From: Branchiostoma floridae
Taxonomy: Eukaryota; Chordata; Leptocardii; Amphioxiformes; Branchiostomatidae
Length of the DNA stretch: 64,000 nucleotides
Direction of reading: 5' to 3'
NCBI RefSeq assembly: GCF_000003815.2
Contig: NC_049994.1
Location: forward strand, 18,992,465-19,056,464
In this document: positions 22,465 to 35,200 of the stretch, one piece after another
Numbering within the stretch: position 1 is the first letter of the stretch
Layout of the letters: each line of letters opens with the position of its first letter
Notes under the pieces: model-generated
Told to the model about the DNA's origin: nothing
The model's database searches: none
The model's input: only the letters and a program-made list of their open reading frames with translations
Position numbers and translations under genes: made by a program

Positions 22465-25400
22465 TTACTTGCCCAGATACATGGTCATGGGCACGGCCAC
22501 GGCAACGCTGATGACGTACAGGACAAGGCACAGCCTGTCTAGCACCTGGGTCAGCAAGGTGTAATCGGACACCTTCGGCTCGCCCTGCACCGCCTGCTCC
22601 TCAGCCATGCGGATCAGGTTACGCAGGCAAGAGGTCTGTTCCTCCAGGGCTGCCTCCAGGCGGGTGTGCTGGCGGGTTGTCTTGGAGACAGCGGCGGGAG
22701 TCTCCACGTCGGTCACCACCACGTCATCGGCAGGGACCACGCGGTTGGCCCGCTTAGGCCAGGCCAGCTTCCCGCCGGTCAGGCCAGCTTCTCCATCCCC
22801 GCTCGCAGCCTCCTTCTCTGTGAGGTCTCCGAGCAGCAGGAACCTGAACAAACAACAACAACAACAACAAAAATATTAGTCGATAAAATATGAATTAAAG
22901 CTGCCAATCAGATTGCAGTGCATCCAAAAGACGTTAAACTGCCCCGAAGGATGGTCACTTCGTTCTGAGCACAAGATCAATTGGGGAACTCAAACCAACC
23001 CGCTGGGAACAAATCTAGGGAACTAAGGTCAAGGAAACAATCCGTGATGTGGGCAGCTTCGCATGTAGATTTGCTTTTTAGTGTAACCCCAAAACATTGT
23101 TTTGAGTAGTACGTACTTTGCCATGTAGCGGAGAAAGAAAGTCTTCGCCATCGGAGACAGACTCCCCTCCTTGTCGTGGAGGCTGATGATGTACAAGGTG
23201 AAGAGGAGGAAAAGTCCCATCAGCGCCATGCACACGACGATCAGCGAGGCTGTAACATCACACGTGGGAAACAGTTACCGGAATGTTCCGTGGCATCTTT
23301 ATGGGATTGGTCATTGGAAAATGGGGTTCTTGAATCACAACTTAAGTAGCATGTCCCTTACTCTTCCCAGATACTCAGAAAGGTAGCTGAGGAGTTACCG
23401 AAAGATCGGCCAGGTAAATTCCAGTTGTGATTCAAGAGCCTTAGTTTTCCAGTTTCTAGAATACTAAATGAATCTTAACAAAGGCTATTTTGTGTTTAAA
23501 TGGTTTGAGTGAGGTAAGGACCAGTGGACAAAAGAAGAACAGGGAAATTTTTTTGTCCTCACCGAAATATGGCAGCGCTCCTTTCACAGGAAGTACCTCC
23601 GTGACAAACACGAGAGACACGACCATGGAGAGCTGGATGGTCACTCCGAAGGAGATCCGGTCTCCCTTGTCTATGGGCATGATGAAGGTGATGATCATCA
23701 GCACCGCCAGGATGGCACAGGGGGTAACAGTCGTGGCGATGTGGAACAGCGGGACCCTTTGCAGATAAACAGCGAAGCACGACTCCTTGCCGCCTTTAGC
23801 GAAGATCTTGTCCTTCCGAATCCTATTCGCCCTCGTCTTGTGGGGGAGACCAGACGTTGCAGGAACTCCCCCCTCCGCATTCTGTGTCCAACAGATGATT
23901 TTAAGCACATAGCCTAAGAATTCAATTTTCTTTTCTTTTTTCTTTTCTTTTTATTTCATGAGAAAGACACATAAGAAAAAAAAAAGAATAATGAACACCC
24001 CGCGACTCTGATGACAGCAATGCATAATAGTGAGTGATTATGACTGGCTTCATTATCGCGCCTTACTCTGCTTTACGCATACTTAAAGCATTTGTAAAGT
24101 TGGTGTTTTTTCAACATTGATCTTTACCTTTTACTTTAAGGTATTCACTTGTACTTAAGTCTTGGATTTCGTGCTACACTCGTGTTAAACTATTTGAGGT
24201 TAAGAAATAAATAAAAAAACAGATAACATGCATAGATATCACACGCATTCCGCAATAGTCTAAAAAAAGTCGAGTTTTTCATTGAACTGGCCTCGTAATG
24301 CTTCACTGATTGACTTAATCTCATTACATCAGATATCTGCAAAACTTACCGATGGTTTGCCCAATAGCAGAGGACACAGAGAAACAGATGTGGCATTCCA
24401 TGGTGTCGGCAGGGAAGAAGAACGGGTCTGCATCGCAGATGGTGCTGGTCAGAGTCTCCACCCTCCATGTTACCGTACCATCAATGGTGATCAGGACCGG
24501 TACGTCCTTTGGAAGGCCTTGGTACAAAGGATCAGCACTGTGGATAAATCAACAAAGTGTCGTCATTTTTGTTTGACTAGTCATTATAGAATTTTTTCAA
24601 CAACCACAGACTGTTTCTTTAGGTACAATGACGGATGGAAGGTTGCCTACAAGTACTTGAACTGCTCATTTTGTTGTGTTTTACTGAAGGTAAAATCCTG
24701 CAATTTGTGACCTGAGAAAAGCTTAAAGATTCTGTTTACAGAAAAAAACAAGTTTGCTACACGTATAAGAATTTAGTACTTCTGTTACCTGAACTGGGTT
24801 GTTAATTTTATTCATTACTGAATTTTTGTTGGGATCTACCTTTAAAAGCCCATTATTTGTCTACAATCTACCAGCATTCTTAATAAAGTTAAACAGCAAT
24901 TTCCAAGACAAAAGTAGGCTAACCCGAATTTTCAACTGATCAACTCGTCTTTGTCACAGAATTGACAGATTTGGGTAAGTCATGTTTTTGTGTTGGAAAT
25001 TGCAGTTTAACTTTATTTAGAATGACTTCTACGAACACAGATGAACTTCAAGTTAATTTACCAGCATGATGTAACTATTGAAAGAATTGTTTCCAAAATC
25101 GTCATAAATATTGTCCATGTTATTATATTGGGCGGAGATAAATTCCATTTAATATTTGACACAAGATTAATGCTTATGAAAGAAATGCTATAATTCAAGA
25201 CCGTACACAACAACAAAGCATTTACTAACAAGCTTTCGACCACTCCTCTGGTCCTTATCAAGGTGAAATGACCCAAAGCCTATGTCACACATCCAGACCG
25301 AAAGTGTGACGTCAGCAAAGGGTCAAAGGTGCTTGGCAAATTTAGAAGGACCAGATTTGTGTACGGTCTTAAAGTTTAAAATTTCATTAATGCCGTTTTC

Positions 25401-26248
25401 CATCACAATGAACTTACATTAGAAGATAAATGCTTATGTCCGAAAATGAATACATATTTCTGCAAAATCAGATTTGACAATTTTAATCACATTAAAGAAG
25501 ATACTACATACTTCATCTTCAGAGTAAATGCCGGAGTCCAGATGCTGCTGCCCCGCACGGTGAGATTCCGGATGTTCCCGTAGTACTCTGGCTCCCACTT
25601 CAGCCGGCTGTCCTGCCAGGTCTGAAAAATAACAAAATATATTTTCAGATTTATAAGAATAGAAAATCCCTTAAACATTTTAATGAGAAAACGACATGAA
25701 TGGAACATTTTATGAAGTGCCTGTAGTTTACATAATTGGGTCAACTTACGAAGTCGATGGCAACAGAGGCAATCAGCAGCTCCTTCTTCTCGTCCTGTAA
25801 TAAAAGTCATCGCCATGATTAGTTGCGTTTTGTTACATCCTTGGGTTGTCTATTTGCTGTAGACCAACAAAGATTTCAAGTGTGTTACGGGTGCTAAAAC
25901 TTACCAAGTCGACGATCTGTTCCACAGAGCCATTGAAACGGATGACGGACCGAGAGCGCTTCGAAGTTTCAGTCAAAGTTTCAGTTTCCGTCATATTGTC
26001 AGTCTTAGCTTCAGTTTCAGTCATAGTGTCAATTTTCGAGCCAGTTTCAGCCAAAGTGTCAGTTTTAGATTCAGTTTCAGTCTCAGTTTCAGTCATAGTG
26101 TCAATTTTCGAGCCAGTTTCAGCCAAAGTGTCAGTCTTAGTTTCATTTTCAGTCTCAGTCTTACTGCCAGGTTCAGTCTCAGCCCCAGGCGCCTGGTTTG
26201 TGTTGTACACATCGAGTAGCTCCTTTTCCAGCCTAATCTGGAAATCCA
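22465..26248 (-). CDS. Cys-loop channel portion (ligand-binding domain, TM1-TM4)
   Basis: Eight exons. The first opens with 'FQIRLEKELLDVYN', like the start of nicotinic-type subunits. It is interrupted by about 80 Thr/Glu/Lys-rich residues (two near-copies of 'TLAETGSKIDTMTE') before 'SVIRFNGSVEQIVDL'. Next come 'VAIDF' and 'WQDSRLKWEPEYYG', the loop D region. Loop A reads 'SIWTPAF' where nicotinic subunits have WxPD. The Cys-loop 'CDADPFFFPADTMEC' has the standard 13 residues between cysteines, with FPAD for FPFD. TM1 starts after 'RVPLFH'. TM2 reads 'GDRISFGVTIQLSMVVSLVF' then 'VTEVLP', with Asp at -1', Leu at 9' and Glu at 20', which suggests cation selectivity. TM3 is 'SLIVVCMALMGLFLLFTLYI' and TM4 lies near the C-terminus. 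No vicinal CC is seen in loop C. Confidence 0.93.
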
Positions 26249-29200
26249 CTAAGAAAGGGAAAAGGACATGTCCATTTTTAGGATAACTTACACCCACAGA
26301 AGGTACTTTAGAATTTCAGAATGATCATGATCTATACTGATAGTCTGTCATTAACACGACTACAAGTTGATATTTGACAAGTTTTCTAATACTGTCTAGA
26401 TTATATTCATTAAATTTCTATTCTATACTACCAAATACTATGTAGTCTACAACAATCACCTGAACAGCTGGGCTTGTCATACTGCCAGAGGCCTCCATCA
26501 GTGCACCTCACGTCGGTGGGAGCCCCAGGCTTTAGTGAGTACCCCACGTTGCAGGTGTACGCGACCCTATCCCCCACGTTGTAGTACCTTTTGAGAGGGG
26601 TTCTGTGGCCGTAGTTTGGAGGACCCAAGTCCTCGCAGAGAAAGAGATCTGGGGGTGATAGTAATACATCAGAAAAGGCAATAGTATACTAGAAAGGCCG
26701 ACATTTGCTTAGGAGCAAATACAGCATATTTCAATCCATCCATCCCAATGCAAAAATGAACTGTTCCATATCAACCGTTTGCAGAAATTGATCTTTCCCA
26801 AAACATCATCCCACTCCAAGATGGATTTAAGAACATCCCCCCTCCCCAAATACACAAATGGACTCTTCCGGAACATCCCTGTCTACGCAAAATGGACTGG
26901 TCTATGTGACACATCTTCCATTCCTATTGCTAAAGCCACCCAACTATGGGAAACTGTTGTCAGCAGATGCCAAAAGCACAAACTTATTCATTTTTACAAA
27001 ATGGTCAACGGTTTAACACCAGAATATCTACGTGAAAGTATTCCACCCAAGTCCTGTGACCGCACTACATACAGCCTTCGTGCTAATCAAAATTATATCC
27101 AAATTCCTTCTAGAACTGAGAAGTACAAAAGATCATTTTTACCATCCTCTGTTCATTTATGGAATCAATAACCGCTCACTACTAGAGCACTCACTTTCTA
27201 GTTTCAAAAAAGAGTTGGAGCCTTTTTACTATAGACCTCCTACCCACCTCCATTTCTCTCATGGTCCCAGATACCCATCAATCCACCTCACTAGACTTAG
27301 ACTTAACTTCGGTCATTTGAATTTCCACCTGTTCCAACATAACTGTGTAAATAGTCCTATGTGTAAACGTAGTCACCCCAACGAGTCCACTATACATTAC
27401 CTTCTACACTGTCCTTTATACAATAATGCAAGACTTGATATGTTGTCATCCTTAGCGGCTATGTTAATGCAGGGTATCTTATCATTCGACCCAAGACACA
27501 CCACTGAAAATATTCTATGTTCAACCTTACTCAGGGGAAACCCAGTACTATCTACCATTCAGAACTGTCATTTATTTGATGTTGTATTTAGGTTCATCTA
27601 ACAGACAGATCGTTTTAGCTGACCTATAACCTTATTTGATTATTTCTAAGTTTGTATATTAGCCAGATGTCACTTTGTTATTTGATTCCTTGTTTATCTT
27701 CATGCAGTTATGATTTGTGTTCAACTTTACTCGGGGGAAACCCACATTATCCACCATTCAGGACTGTCATTTATTTGATGTTGTATTTAAGTTCATCCAA
27801 CAGACAGGTTGTTTCAGTTGACTTATAACCTTATTTGATTACTTCTAAATTTTCATACCAGCTACACGTCACTTTGTTATTTGATTTCTTGTTGTTTTAT
27901 TTCATGTCATTATCATTATCTCTTGACTTTGTTATTTAGCGTTTTGTAGTCCTTTATATGTGTCCTTATTTTTGTTTATGTACATGAGGAGAAGACCTCG
28001 ATAAGCAGGGTCTGCTTTCCGTCTCATCCTCTTTAAAGAAATGTGAAGAAAGAAATAAAAAAAAACACCCATATTCAAAATTCCAGATCAGTAGGCTATT
28101 TGATGCCACAGGAACCCAAAATATACATTTTTGGTTAAAAATGACAAAAAAATCCCGATTTTTGCCATTTATGTAATGTACACCATAAGTGTGAATGGAG
28201 TTCTGTGGATGGATAATGTACACACCCGCATACCAAAATCCAGATCGTTTGGTTTTAATACAAAGGCACAGGAACCAATAATATACTTTTTTAGTCTAAA
28301 AATGGCAAAAAATCCCAAAATTCAACAATTTTCAGTAACATATGCCAGGAGTGAAAATTAAGTGCTGTGGGCATATGCTCTGTACACCTTTATACCAAAA
28401 TTCAGGTCATTTGGTTTCAATACAAGGGCATAGGAGCCAAAAATATACATTTTTGGTCAAAAATGGCCAAAAATCCCTCAAATTACTCATTTTTAAGTGG
28501 CGTATGCTAAAAGTGTCGATGGGGTCCTGTGGGCATATGTCCAATGCGCCTCTGAACCAAATGTCAGGTCAGTTGATTTCAATGCATAGGAGCCAAAAAA
28601 TATACATTATTAGTCAAAAATGGCTGAAAACCCCAAAACAACTCATTTTTTAAGTGACTTATGCAAAAAGAATTGATGGGGTCCTGTGGACATATGTATG
28701 ATACACCTATAGACCAAATGTCAGGTCATTAGGTTGTAATACCAGGGCACAGGGGCCCAAAATATATATATTTGGTCTAAAAATGACCAAAAACCCTAAA
28801 TATCATAATTTCTAAGGTCTATATAAAAAAAAAGTGGAAAAAAATCCTGGGGGTATTTGCTATCTCTACCTCCATGCCCAATTTCAGGTCAATTGGCCCA
28901 AAAATGAAAAGGTTGAATCCATTTGAGGATTTGGCAGGAGAAGAAGAAGAAGAAGCACGACAAAAGACAATATATTGCAATCCATACAATGTATTTAATT
29001 ATATTTCAATCCATACATAGTATGGATTGCAATATAATGTCTTTTACACATTGCTCAAGGATTGCCGGATTTGTATGAGACGAATAATCGACAAAAAAAC
29101 AAGGGGCATAATAATCTTTATATAATGCTTGGCCAGACTTTCTTTACTCTCGCTTTATAAAACGGAACCAAAAGTATGGAAAAGACTCTAAGAGGAAAGT

Positions 29201-32200
29201 CTGTGGCTTTCCTACACAATTTTGGGGTTAAATGTTGTCTGATTTCAAATTTTCTCTTAGACCTTTAATTTTTTACCTTAACCCCTTGATAGATTTTAAT
29301 TTTCAAGTCAAGTCTGACAGCCAAGAAATTGAAATGGGGAGGCCTAAGAAACATGACAAGGTTCAGAGGATGTCTCCCATCTTGACGATACAACTTACTG
29401 CACGGAATGACGTCACACTCCTCCTGGCTGCCATCTTCCGTCATACAAAATGGCTGTCCGAGTCCAGTAGGGTTGCGGCAGTAGTTGTTCTCCAGGTTAG
29501 CCCAGGGGTACTTGGTCGGGTAGAAACCAGCCTGCGCAGCGGACCACTTCACACAGTCTGCCCCGGATGTAGTTTTATTCCATGTACCGCGGTAGTTCAT
29601 GCCACTACCATGGTAGCAAACTGGGAAGGAGAAATGGAATTGTATAAATGTTCAAATGATGCATTCCTGAATGTGTATCGTTAAAAGAATGTTCCTTTCT
29701 GCTCTGCGAAGTGATTATGCAGGAACTGGTAAAATCTGAGGGATTGAGTGACAATATCGAGCAATGTCAGTGAGTCCTTACTTTGGTTGTACTTCTTGTC
29801 TGGCTCCGGGTTCCAACAGGCGTGTGGTGGTGACGGAAACAGGTCACAGGTAGGGAACCGGTTCTTCGTCCGGTCATCAGCCATGTGGAGAACTTCCTCA
29901 CACCACGAGTGGCACGGCAGCAGCTGTGTCCTACAAAACAGGCAGGTTTACAAACACCCTGACATTGTGAGGTTTTGTCACCACCCCCAACAATTACAGA
30001 AGTTTAAGACAGATTTAAAACAAACAAATACATGCAATTCAGCATTTTATTGCAATCTTGAGTATAAAGTGGTTGTCGTTCACTATTCGATCTTAGAAAA
30101 ATCCAATGAATGAATTGAAATTGTCAAAATCATTGTCATTTTTTCTAGTGAGACGATACAGACTACTCACATGCACGAGGCCGTGTTGTCTCCATGTGAA
30201 GTGCAGAATGTGTTGTTCTCTTCGGAGACAGCACATCGCGGGAAGATGACCGTAGATGCGAATTCCCGGAACTCAGGATGCCGGCTCTCTGCGTGGCTGG
30301 TCGAACTGTCGAGCAGCTCCACGGCAGAGGAATTCTGTATCTCCTCAAACGTCGTCTGGCCCAGCTGATTCGGCAGCATCGCAAGTCTACCGCCGAGGCT
30401 GAGATCCACAGGAGTTGGCAGGCACACTGAAGATTAGAAAATTAAGAAATCGGCTTTGAACATCTACATACCAGTAACATAAGTATTAACTAGAGGCACT
30501 GATAAACAATACGGAAATAATAATTGATTAGGAAATCTACCAAACATGCAAATACATTATAGAAAATGTGCAAGAGAAATAATTTTGTATTGAACGAATC
30601 GTTCCCACAAAACCGACAGACCGTTGCCTGCAGCAACTATCTCTTTATTTTAGATCTGCTCTGAATTTTTTTCAGTTTTAATAAAAAACCACGACAGAAC
30701 AGTTCTAAAAACTACTAGAGGTTAAAGGTTACAAAATAAACGAGAACAGGAAGGAAATGATGAATATCGGGTCCTTTGAATATGATTTCTCCCAGAAAAT
30801 AAACATTTTTCGTACATATGCGGATCTAAGAACCGTGATACCTTACCGCAACCTTCCTCGTCACTCCCGTCTGTACAGTCCGCCCGCCCGTCACACCGCT
30901 GCCGCGCCAGGATGCAGGACTGTCCGTGTGCGCACTGGTGGTACCCCAGGGGGCAGTCGATTACTGTGGGAGAAATATTGTGTTAGTCCTTCAATCGGGC
31001 ATGATAAAGTTCTGAGACAAGAATATCTTAAAACTGAAGTAAAACGGTGTATTACAGCACCGTTTGGGTTATACCGCCCCTTACTGGGTGGCATACCATA
31101 CACTTTCTTCTAGCATGAGGACACTTATATTTTCAATGCTAAACTTTGATTCTGTGCATAATGGTTACAAATCTGTGGATACTTTTACCCTTCATCAGAA
31201 TACAAACTGTTTATTTGCGCAGTTTTTGGACCAACCCAAAAAGGCTTGGATCTTCAGTCAAAACACAACATTTTTTTCCTAGGCCTAACTAAGCAGGTGA
31301 CACACCATCATTCAGCTGACAGATGAAGTTGTGTGGAGTCGAGCAGGGCGCGTCGTTCCAGCCGGTACGGAAGTGGTTAGCGCAGACTTCTCCTTCCCCT
31401 TCATTGTCGGGTTCCCCCGGCTGCCACCCCCCATTCGGCCAGTCCGTGGCTGTGTTGTACGGAGTCCCATCTTGCCACATCCACCCTCCCTCGCCGCTCG
31501 GATGGCTCAGGCCAAACCAGAAAGGGGAGTTGGGATCCACGGTGTCCTTCAGGTCCCTCAAGAAGTCGTCCGCGTCTTCGTCCTTCGGCATGGCCAGAAG
31601 CCCCCGGTCCGCTGCACACACCTGCCTGGCCTGCTTGTAGGTTTTGCCTTGGTTGTACGCCTTGAAGCACGAACCCCCATGGGCAGAGTAGCCAGAAGGA
31701 CAGCCTGCAAATAAACATGTTTCAATGACTGTACTCCATGAAAAAAATAGATGTATAAGCAGCATGCCAAGACAAGTCATACTCATTAACGGACATTTCA
31801 ACAAAGATTAACTCTAACTCATCTCTAACTCATTTCTTGTAATTCTAAATAACCTGAAAGTTTGCATGTACATTAATGTTTATCTCTCTGGCTTATATGA
31901 ATAATGAAGTGTACAAAAATTGTTCTAACTAAAATGTAGAGCAAGGTGTGAGAATTGAGTCCAGCGATTACCAGTAAAAGGTGTGATGGCCGGAGTCGTG
32001 GGTTCGGTGCTGGCTCCGACAGTCGTGGGTTTGGCGCTGGACGCGGCAGTCGTGGGTGCAGTGCTGAGCATCACAGTCGTGGGTTTGGTGCTGGACCCGA
32101 CAGTCGTGGGTTCGGTGCTGGACACGACAGTCGTGGGTTCGGTGCTGGACACGACAGTCGTGGGTTCGGTGCTGGACACGACAGTCGTGGGTTCGGTGCT

Positions 32201-35200
32201 GGACGCGACAGTCGTAGGTTTGGTGCTGGACACGACAGTCGTGGGTTTGGTGCTGGACGCGACAGTCGTGGGTTCGGTGCTGGACACGACAGTCGTGGGT
32301 TCGTTGCTGGACATGACAGTCGTGGGTTCGGTGCTGGGCACGACAGTCGTGGGTTTGGTGCTGGACACGACAGTCGTGGGTTTGGTGGTGGGCACGACAG
32401 TCGTGGGTGATGTTGTCGTAGGTGTCACTGCTCGGTGAGGACAGAAAATAGAGCTGTTCCACTCAACTGCGAGTTTCCACTTGACTCATTTATACTCTGA
32501 TTTGCATGATTTATGTCTAATGATGTTCACCTTTGTTTGAAATTCTGGCCGTTTAATACTATGGAATCATAGTAATTTCTTTGTACATACATACTATGTA
32601 CATTGTATTTTGTACTTATAGTGGGAAGCTGTCAGGAGCTGTACTTACCAGTGGTTACGCCAGGAGGCGCTGCCGTGGACAGGTAGATGTGGTATGGGTC
32701 ATCGAGACCATCCACCAGCACAGTCTTGGTCAAGTTGGACTTGGACAGCCTGGAGGTGTGAAACAAAACATATGTTTGTATACTTTTTTTAAACAGTGGC
32801 AGTTAATGATAATTCCTACTCTGTAACCTCGAATGAGGGGTTGGAACTTGGGAAGTCGCTAAAGGATGGACACAACACCGCCTTCCTGTCATCGGGATAG
32901 AAGACGACGGGGTTTGGCTTCAGGTCAGCTACCTGCTCCTGTAAAAAACTATTGCTACGAAAACAGAAGTAGAGCAGCTACGAAGCAGCCAGGACGAAAG
33001 TCGTCTCCCAGGAGAGACAGAAGGACGGACACCAGTGAAAGCCTCAGCGAGGAAGCTGATGCCCCGATGACCAGAGTCCTGACTGCGAAAACCGTCACCC
33101 GTATTGGGTACTGGAATATTAGAACTTTAAACCAACCATCAAAGCTAGCTCAAGTCTTAACCCTATCTAGACCGGGCTTTTTTTTAGGATACCTGGGGCC
33201 GGGGGGGGGGGGATCTCTTTTGGCCCCCTTTGTAATTTCAAGACGGCTTGCTTTATATTTTCCGTAATTTTGGTATCGTTATGACGTAATATGACGTAAT
33301 TATGACGTAATAACGTCATATTTTGGGCTTAAACAGTCTAAATATGGAATTTTCACCATGCTCAAGGGTATTTAACAAAACGATGACTACAAAGGGTATT
33401 TTATAGGTATCTAAGTCTGCCAAGTCTTGTTGCCAATGCCAACGCCACTGACGCCTATATGACGTCAGAAAATGACGTCATTTGTCCGCCATCTTGGATT
33501 GACAAGCTTGAATTTCCTAAAATACGTTTTTTTCTACATATAACCACCAAACCTAATAGAAGTAGACTAAAAACGTTCAAGTGATAGTGTTTTGTAAAAA
33601 AAATAAAAGATTTTGACGGAATTTGAGTAAAAATAACATGTAATAACCGTTGATGATGACATTGTCCGCCATGTTGGATTTTGACCCATGACGTCATCAT
33701 ATTAGCAAAAATTATGAATATTTAATTATGAATGTAATCTACAATTACACAAGATGTTAATGATATAGATAACCAAGTGTGGTCTAGCAATAAAACCATG
33801 AAATCTCATGATTCAAACTGAAATTAGTAAATTTGGTAAAATATGACTGTCAGAAACCCGTTGCCATGGCAACACGAAAAATCACAAACTAAATTTTTTT
33901 CACAGAATTGTTGTCAACAATATTTTAGGAAAAGTCACCAAGTTTCATAGTCCTAGCTCACGTCGTTCGGTAGTTATAGGACGTCAAATTTGGCGCAGGC
34001 ACTTTTAGCCCCCCCCCCCCCGGTCTAGATAGGGTTAAGAGAAATGGAGACCTATGGAATCAGCATACTAGGTCTTAGTGAAGTCCGTTAGACAGACTCA
34101 GGCAAGACTATGTCAGACGACAAAACAATTCTGTTCTCAGGTCGTCAGGATGGAATTCACAGGGACGGAGTAGCCCTCGTCTTAGACAAGTCTGCAGCAA
34201 ATGCCCTTGAAGAATGGACGCCAATGAGCGTCTTATAACAGCAAGATTCATCACAAATCATGCAAAGGTCAGTGTAGTTTAGTGCTATGCTCCAACGAAT
34301 GAATACGATGAAGCCGATAAGGATATATTTTACCAACAACTCCAAGACACGATTGAGAAGATCCCCCTCCATGACATTCCCCTTGACATTTGTGATGATG
34401 CCCAGATTGGAGGTAACAGATCAGGATTCGAACATGTGCTGGGCCCCCATGCGTACGTCATATTACGTCATAGTGATATAAAAAATTCAGGAATTATAAA
34501 ACTCGATGAGCGCAAACCCCCTGCAAATTTGGTGATCGTCCAGTAAGCCATTTTGAAAATACGAAGTCCAGGGAAGGCCCCAAAAGCCCAGTCTGGATAG
34601 GGTTAACCCCTTCCAAGAACGGGGAACCATTTTTTAGGCTGATATAACGCATCGCGGCTTTATTATACCGTTTTATATGCGATGTGTCTTAAGGACTCAG
34701 ATTGGCGCCGTACACCGTCGCCGCTGTTCGACTGATTACCTTTGCCAGACTGGCTAAGGTTATGTTTTGGGCGTGTTTGTGTGTCTGTGTGTGTCTGTGT
34801 GTGTGTTAACAACATAACTCGAGAAACCTTGGATGGATCCTGATGATATTTGGTAGGTGGGTAGGGGTCGGGAAAACGGAGGTCAAGTTCGATAATGGCC
34901 CCCTAGCGGCTTGCTAAGGCACTGCAGCGGAAACTCAATTTTTTTTAATCTCGTGTTCTGGACATGCTGTGGTCATGATTTTTGAGTGGTAGATAGCCCT
35001 CGAGGCAGAGATTAAGTGCTGTGAGTTTGCGCCCCCTAACGGCTTTTTTGGAACTGCAGGCGCCGGTTTCCTTTCAAACTTTGGACGAGAATAACTCTAC
35101 AACGTGTTGACGGATCGTCATGATTTTTGGTATATAGATAGAATGAGTGATGACTTACATAATGGTATACTAATTATGCAAATCAACAGCTAATTTGCAT

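Noticed and set aside
31955-32438. Plus-strand and alternative-frame repeat proteins over the mucin-like exon
   Set aside because: Shadows of the 27-base repeat; only the minus-strand Thr-rich frame has matching phase 1 splice sites on both sides.
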